Shown here: piece after piece, positions 58,515 through 64,000 of the stretch
Position numbering within the stretch: position 1 is the stretch's first letter
Layout of the letters: every line of letters begins with the position of its first letter
Assembly (NCBI GenBank): GCA_026008535.1
Contig: BRKX01000003.1
Coordinates: 64,505,001 to 64,569,000, forward strand
From: Perilla frutescens
Taxonomy: Eukaryota > Streptophyta > Magnoliopsida > Lamiales > Lamiaceae
Direction: 5' to 3'
DNA length: 64,000 nucleotides
Position numbers and translations under genes: made by a program
The notes under the pieces: generated by a model
Seen by the model: the letters and a program-made list of their open reading frames with translations, nothing else
Told to the model about the DNA's origin: nothing
Database searches by the model: none

Positions 58515-59132
58515 AGACCAAATCAGTAGCACAAATTTATGCACCACACAAGAACATAAAACCGATACCTGCTAATTCTCCAGAATTTTCGTATGATGAA
58601 GTTTCTGATGATGTAATTCAGGAACATGAAATTTGACTTTAAACCCAAGACCACATCGTCGCAACACGAATTCGTTAACTACAAGATCGTAAAATTGTTC
58701 AAAATTTCTCTAGCTTCTCACATCAACTGAGGAAAGTACTGATAAACTCAAGAAAATTGTTATTCTTCTCACGAGAAGAAAACAAGAAAATAAAATTAAA
58801 AATTGAGAGATGCCGTGTGAGAACTGCGATAGTGGAAGGGTGAAAAATTGAATGAATTGAGGGAAAATCAATGACGTCTGTCTTGACTGAATAGGGTAAA
58901 AAATGTGAATTTTGTATCTTTCCAACTAAGATATGGCATGGAATTTAATTAAATAAAAATATGTTGATGTGGTATTAGACTAACGGAGAAATTAAAAATC
59001 CATTAGTTCCGTTAGAAAAGAATCTAATGAAATCAAATATAGAAGTAAAAGGATCTATTCAAATAAAATAATTGTACAGGGACCTATCGAAACGAAATAT
59101 AAAAGTACAAGGACTTAGTAACGTGTTTTTCC
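58515..59132 (-). repeat. Right terminal inverted repeat of MULE
   Basis: Inverse counterpart of 56149-56750, followed by AATTAGATT at 59133-59141. Confidence 0.8.
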
Positions 59133-59262
59133 AATTAGATTTCAATCATCCACATGTTAAAAAGTTTTAATAATCACAATTTGATGTGGTAGTTCAATGA
59201 AGATTAACACAACATATCATTTAAATTAAATTGATTTAGCTACAGTGGTGCAAATTTCGTCA

Positions 59263-59967
59263 TCGAGCCACTCTTCGGACACTGTTATATATACCACTTC
59301 AATATTAATACGATTTCATTTAGTTTTACACATGCCACAACAAATGCAATGTCAGGTACAACAATAAAATGCCTTGCAATCTAAACTCAAAATCTTAAAT
59401 CAACTTCACCTAATTCTAACTATGAGATTACATAGTTTCCAGACTATTGCATAGACATCCAAAAGAGTGTGAACAATCTTGGGAAGGAGATCGAGCTACT
59501 CTTCGGACACCGTTGTATATACATCATTAAATATGATTTGATTTAGTTTCGCACATTCACGATGAATACATGGAACGGACCAATGTCATGTACAACAATG
59601 ACATGCCTTGCAATCTAAAATCGGAAACCTAAGTCAACTCAGCCTAATTCTAACTATAAAATTACATAGTTTTCGGACTATTGCATAAACATCCACAAGA
59701 ACGTGGACAATCTTGGTAAATATTGAGCCACTGTTCGGACACCCTTGTATGTACCACATTAATATGATTTCATTTAATTTTGCACATGGCATGACAATCA
59801 CATAGGAACAGAATAATGTCACGCGCAACAATAACATGCCTTGCAATCTATAATCGAAAATCTAAATCAACTAGGCCTAATCTAAATCAACTAAGCCTAA
59901 TTTTAACTACGAAATTACATAATTTTCGGACTATTGCATAGACAGCCAAAAGAATGTGGACAAAGAT
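59263..59967. repeat. Tandem repeat of about 230 bp, three copies, in the 3' flank of the B3 gene
   Basis: Copies start at 59263 (TCGAGCCACTCTTCGGACAC), 59491 (TCGAGCTACTCTTCGGACAC) and 59723 (TTGAGCCACTGTTCGGACAC); offsets 228 and 232. Each ends in a GTGgACAAtCTTGG-type segment, and the third runs into the stop codon of the B3 gene. The third copy has an extra internal duplication of a 20-base AATCTAAATCAACTARGCCT. In the sense of the B3 gene this is the 3' UTR/downstream region. Confidence 0.9.
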
Positions 59968-61273
59968 CAATGCAGCATGGATTCTCCAACCTTGATCATC
60001 TCATTAGCACGTTCATCCACTCTTACAATGAACACCTGCAACAAGCCATTATATATGCAGAAGAGATTTAAATAAAATGGAGTTGTAATCAATCCATAGA
60101 TATAAATGAAATGCAATGCACAAATTCTTCTCCTCAAATTTCGAGCAATATATATCTATACCTATACCTTGAACACGGTTGGTTTGATCAACTGGAAAAC
60201 GAGTGCATCACCGTTTACCAAGTTATGGTCAACTGCAAACTTCTTCCAACCACCGCTAAGTCCGGTTTTCCGATATAGATAGATCACCGGCCACTCTTCA
60301 CCTTGTTCGTCCACCAACGAGACTACTCCGTCATTTCTTGGAAGTCTCCTCCTGCAGAAATCCGAGTAAAGTCCCTGCCAAGGATACCACAGTTCTACTT
60401 ATTTGTTGGTAATTAAACTTTAAAACTCCCAAAATCAGAGCAAGAACTGTCATATCAAATTATCAATCACAGCCTCGTGTGCAGTAGAAAATGTGAAATC
60501 AAGAAACAACACGAGAGGGATTTGGAGGCTCACCAGCCAAAAGCCCCCACTAACGTGGGAGGGGAGCATCGATCTCACAAATGTGGGATGATCAGAGCCC
60601 AGAGCTGATTCAATTTCCTCTGCTTTCTTCCTAGCGATCTCCCTTGCTTCGTCGGATGCATAGACGCGGTCTGAGAAATCCCTCGTTCGATGAGTTATTC
60701 TGTGGGGTTTCAAATCATGCGCAGAAAGATTAACTCAATCAAAGGGGTTGGTTTTATCATCAATGGTGGAAATAGATTACTAGAAAACGTAGTGTTTGAG
60801 TCAAGATTCAACCTTCGAGGAAGCTGCACGCGGTCGTAGACAGTAATCTGTGGAAGGTTGTAAAGGTTGACACAAGTTGGGAGAAGACAAAAGGATGAAT
60901 GAATGGAGTAAATGGATAAACAAAAACAATACCTCCTTGAACTGAGCAGCTGATTTGTTGGAGAATCGTAATGATCTTCTTACAGGAACGAGTTCTGTCC
61001 TCGCAATCCGAGGTTTTGTCGTCTTCATCTTTTGATTACGGAGGAAAACGAACATAAAAATCAAAAGGATCTTTTTTTGAGTTCTTATGTGTGTGTGTGT
61101 GTGCACGTGAGAGAGAGAGCGAGAGAGAACCGAACCGGAGAGGGCTTAGGAGAGGAAGCATTTTTGAGGGCTTGGGAGAGAAGAGGGAGATGGAGTTCCT
61201 CCATTCTTTTCTTGTTCTCTTCCAACCTCTGCTCCCTTATAGCCTCATACTTGTTGGCCTTTGACATCACCAT
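59967..61273 (-). CDS. B3 domain-containing transcription factor (At5g42700/At3g19184-like), six exons
   Basis: Coding exons (minus): 61273-61136, 61028-60933, 60847-60813, 60699-60534, 60374-60168 and 60035-59967, giving 236 residues. All five introns (107, 85, 113, 159, 132 bp) are GT-AG and the frame is open throughout. The N-terminus is YEAIREQRLEENKKRMEELH, then PKPSPMKTTKPR, VPVRRSLRFSNKS and SDRVYASDEAREIARKKAEE. The B3 DNA-binding domain is about residues 129-224: FVRSMLPSHVSGGFWL, FCRRRLPRNDGVVSLVDE, KTGLSGGWKKFAVDHNLV and DALVFQLIKPTVFKVFIVRV. The layout and length match the plant B3 family of At5g42700 and At3g19184 from memory. The protein should be nuclear and bind DNA; its targets cannot be read from sequence. 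The start ATG 61273 was chosen because upstream in-frame sequence lacks another ATG. Confidence 0.93.
61087..61127. repeat. (GT)n and (GA)n microsatellites in intron 1 of the B3 gene
   Basis: A GT run at about 61087-61103 and a GA run at about 61110-61127, just downstream of the intron donor on the minus strand. Confidence 0.85.
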
Positions 61274-61304
61274 TTTCCCAGCTATCTTCTTCAAGAATAT
61301 AATC

Positions 61305-61339
<35 letters not shown>

Positions 61340-61500
61340 CAGGTGTTGTGTTTCCTAACCGTGAAGACAAATCTTGCTATCCTCTTCAAGAATATAATTA
61401 TATTCTCGATTATTTATTTTAGAGAGAGAGAGAGAGATGAAACAGAGCAGGTGTTGTGTTTCCCAACATTGAAGAAAACCCTGCTGCTAGTTCAAATTTT
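61274..61500 (-). promoter_or_regulatory. 5' leader of the B3 gene with GA microsatellites and a duplicated segment
   Basis: (GA)n runs lie at 61310-61340 and 61421-61437. The segment CTTCAAGAATATAAT ... GCAGGTGTTGTGTTTCC occurs twice (61289-61356 and 61383-61464), the copies being 94-108 bases apart because the GA runs differ. GA/CT-rich leaders are common in plant promoters. No clear TATA box was placed. Confidence 0.5.
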
Positions 61501-62284
61501 GGTGGCAAAAGTGACCGTTGGAGTCCCACTTCTGAGTTCTGACTGCTACGGTAAATAATAAATTCTTTTGATTTATCTTTCCATTTAACTAGGTCAAATA
61601 AGTGAGACCGAGAATAATGTCCAATAATGATATATGGACATGGTGCCGACCCTTTACTTTCCTATTTATGGATTCTTATACTTAATTTTTTTTTTGAGTT
61701 TCTATATTTTCATTTGCATTGCAATAGATTAAAGTTTCTGTATTTTTATTTTACCCATTGAATATCTCTGCTTGTAGTTAAATACATGTAATGTTAAGTT
61801 TTAATTTTGATGCAAAACATAGTACAAGAACTTATTTTTTACTACAATATTCATATTCTAAGAGTAACATTGTAACAACATTATAGTAATATTACATGGG
61901 AAAGTAAGAGTAACATTGTAACAACATTAGAGTAATATTACATGGGAAAGTGTAAATGTGAGGACAACATTTTTCTTTCCAACTTTCTTGACTGAATTCT
62001 GATCAAAGATGCATGAGTGATAAGGATAAGTGATGCACCCACAATATTTGGTAAATACAAGTTTAACAAGAAATAAAAGTCTCTTTCTAGTGATTTACTT
62101 AAAAAATATATATGGAAAGAGACGAAGAGAGGAGGGGAGGAAGACGATAGACAATTAGTTTACTCATTCATTGATCTTTCCCATTACACCATGCACAATA
62201 TATTGAAAGATTCTAAGGGCACCATACCGTACTTCTCAAATTTAAGTTAAAAAAAAAAAATTATTTGCAACATGTTTTTGTAAA
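61501..62284. other. Intergenic region upstream of the B3 gene
   Basis: No gene. It contains a 46-bp tandem duplication (61859-61951, AGAGTAACATTGTAACAACA at 61861 and 61907). Confidence 0.5.
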
Positions 62285-64000
62285 GGGTGGTCACCAGGAA
62301 GGTGGTCCCTCTTTTTTTCTTTTATTTTTTTATCTTTTCTTTTTTCATTGACACCCTTTTTTTTCAACTTTTAATTTCTTTTTTTTTTTTGCTTTTTTTA
62401 CAATTATATAATTATTTATTTTATTTGATGTCTCATGCAATGCACTCGCAATGCTAATTTGTGGGTTCGTGCACTGCGATTTCTAATTAATTTTTTAAAA
62501 ATAAATATACATTCTAAAATGGAATTAGTGAATCCTAAAATTAAATTAAATTAATTTAACTTTTTTATTCATCGTCTCGCACAGTGCACTTGTCTGACAC
62601 TAACGTGTGGACTCATCGGCCTAGGGATGTCAATCGGGCCAACCCGTTTCGGTTTCGGGCCAATTCGGTTCGGGCTGAATCTGTTAAAATTTTTTTCGGG
62701 CCAAAAATTCTTGGCCCTAACCCTAACCATTCGGTTTTCGGGCTAGCCCGTCGGGCCAACATGCTAACGAATTTTTTTCACATGTATAAATTATATTTTG
62801 ATAATTCTAAAAAATAGTCACCATCTCTTACTCTTGAAATAAATAAATACACGAAAAATAACATAAAATGAAAAAAAATACGGAGAATATAAAATTTCAT
62901 TAACATCATAGTGCATCAAATAAAGAAATCAACGGTATATGAAATGATAAATTACAATAATTTTCAATCATAATTTGTTCTTTCAAAAATAATAATTTCA
63001 AACTAAATCATAAATCTAATTATAGTTCAATCTCCGAACTAATTAGAAATACAATCTTCTTCTATTTCAACAATAATATTTGAAGATTTTTCAACTTCAT
63101 GTTCACATTTCATTTTTAAAGTCTTCATTATTTATTTCATTTATTTTTGTATTCTTTCTCATACAATAAACAAATGATAACATTAGAACGTAGATAAAAT
63201 TAAATTATTGAATACATGATAAATAATATAATTTTAATATTTTAAAATATCAATACTATATAATAATAGATGGATAACGAGTCTATATAATAATAGATGG
63301 ATAATGAGTGAAAGATAATTTTCTTAACAAAAATAAAATAAAATAATAAAAAAAATTAAAGTGAAAGGTTTTGACATTCAAAAAGCAACAAACGAATAAA
63401 CAACATGTTTTATACATCATACTAAGCACTTATAAGTTATAACATTGATAAATGCAATAATGTATGTCATAAATGAAAATATAACATTTAATGAAAAATT
63501 GCATCATTGAATAAAACTCATTTACTATTAGTTGTAACTTTAAAAATTCATAACTTTTAGCATACTTGGAATCTATAAATGCATAATATATGGATGGAAA
63601 GATAATTGAGTTATTTTTCCAATGCTTCCGACCGTTCAAGAATCGGAGTTTTCTAGAAAAAGTTATGACGAAAACAACGAAGGCTGTCAGGCCAGCCCGT
63701 TTGGCCCGCCAGCCCGACCGGTTTGGCCCGTTCGGTTAATTTTTTTTTCGGGCCGGAATTTTTCGGCCCTAACCCTATATTTTTCTCGGTCTATTCGGGT
63801 CAACCCATCGATTTCGGGCTAAATTGACATCCCTACTCATCGCTAGTGCACTATACTCAATACAAAATAAAAATTAAAAAATGAAAAAACAAAAAAAATA
63901 GAAAAAATGAAAACAAAAAAAAAATTGGTGCCCAGGGGTGTGGGCGAGTGTAGCCCACGTGCCTGAGAGAAAAACAGGGGTGTGGGGCGGATTTTTGGGG
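62285..64000 (-). repeat. Dispersed repeat (copy 2, inverted relative to copy 1), interrupted by hAT
   Basis: On the minus strand from 64000 it reads CCGCCCCACACCCC, a T-rich tract, TTTTGTATTGAG, GTGCACTAGCGA, then (across the hAT insertion) TGTGCGAGACGATGAATAAAAAAG and further boxes to about 62285. The same order occurs on the plus strand at 53300-53830. It runs off the window. Confidence 0.6.
62622..63834. mobile_element. Non-autonomous hAT element, about 1.2 kb
   Basis: Ends TAGGGATGTCAAT and ATTGACATCCCT(A). Subterminal regions are full of TTCGGGCC/GGCCCGAA and GGCCCTAACCCTAA words on both sides. ACTCATCG at 62611-62618 and 63835-63842 forms an 8-bp duplication if the left end begins at 62619, leaving the exact left border uncertain by three bases. 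The interior is AT-rich without ORFs. The terminus differs by one base from that of the autonomous hAT at 43759 (TAGGGATGGCAAT). Confidence 0.75.

Larger units (their letters stand above)
56149..59132. mobile_element. Mutator-like element with very long TIRs, non-autonomous
   Basis: 2,984 bp. Outer inverted repeats start GGCAAAACACATTACG (left) and GGAAAAACACGTTACT (right, minus strand). Similarity continues inward for roughly 600 bases: for example AACAATTTTACGATCTTGTGG at 56557 against AACAATTTTACGATCTTGTAG on the minus strand at 58696. Perfect 9-bp duplication AATTAGATT. No transposase motif is visible. The middle (57100-58500) carries one ORF with an internal duplication. Long TIRs plus a 9-bp duplication identify a Mutator-like element. 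Confidence 0.88.

Noticed and set aside
61032..61358. 108-codon plus-strand ORF across the B3 leader
   Set aside because: Antisense to exon 1 and the GA runs of the B3 gene; no domain.
1..64000. CRISPR arrays, bacterial operons, tRNA and rRNA genes
   Set aside because: Searched by eye for spaced direct repeats, Shine-Dalgarno-led gene chains and conserved RNA boxes; none found, and the gene structure is plant-like.

Overview
The window is a repeat-dominated stretch of a flowering-plant nuclear genome, almost certainly a dicot. The evidence is layered LTR retrotransposons of typical plant lineages, a plant-type hAT element, a long-TIR Mutator-like element, a tRNA-derived SINE, and one spliced plant gene with GT-AG introns encoding a B3-domain transcription factor. 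A lamiid origin is my impression from the style of the elements, not something the sequence proves. No bacterial features, rRNA, tRNA genes or CRISPR arrays were seen.

Layout. 1-1385: part of a minus-strand Ty3/gypsy-like LTR that cuts into a plus-strand SIRE/Maximus-type Copia element (1386-22270). That Copia element has one reading frame of pol relics (1719-5039), then three successive, diverged, broken ORFs in the 'env-like' position (5754-8123, 8527-10410, 11024-12920), a polypurine tract, and a 3' LTR starting at 13495. The LTR is split by a complete 7.0-kb Copia element (14323-21334; 5-bp target duplication AGATC) and ends at 22270. 22271-26472 is AT-rich intergenic DNA with diverged direct repeats and microsatellites. 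26473-41007 is a minus-strand SIRE-type Copia element with 948/949-bp LTRs. It is interrupted by an Athila-like element that has lost gag-pol (about 29504-34530) and by a SINE (about 37313-37528), and it lacks about 211 codons between RT and RNase H. 43759-47715 is a nearly complete hAT transposon with a perfect 8-bp target duplication, sitting among relics of Ulp1-protease, FAR1-like and EF-hand coding sequence. 54291-about 55350 is a 3' fragment of an Ale-like Copia element. 56149-59132 is a Mutator-like element with roughly 600-bp terminal inverted repeats and a perfect 9-bp target duplication. 59967-61273 (minus) is the only intact host gene, a six-exon, 236-residue B3 protein whose 3' flank is three tandem copies of a 230-bp unit. 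62622-63834 is a non-autonomous hAT element nested in a dispersed repeat that runs off the window.

How it fits together. Almost everything is nested mobile DNA in decay. The most unusual signal is the triplication of the extra 3' ORF in the first SIRE-type element. The same domain pattern recurs in the single-copy 3' ORF of the second SIRE-type element and, more faintly, in the 3' ORF of the Athila-like element inserted into it. At least three of these ORF units have a TATA-like box upstream.
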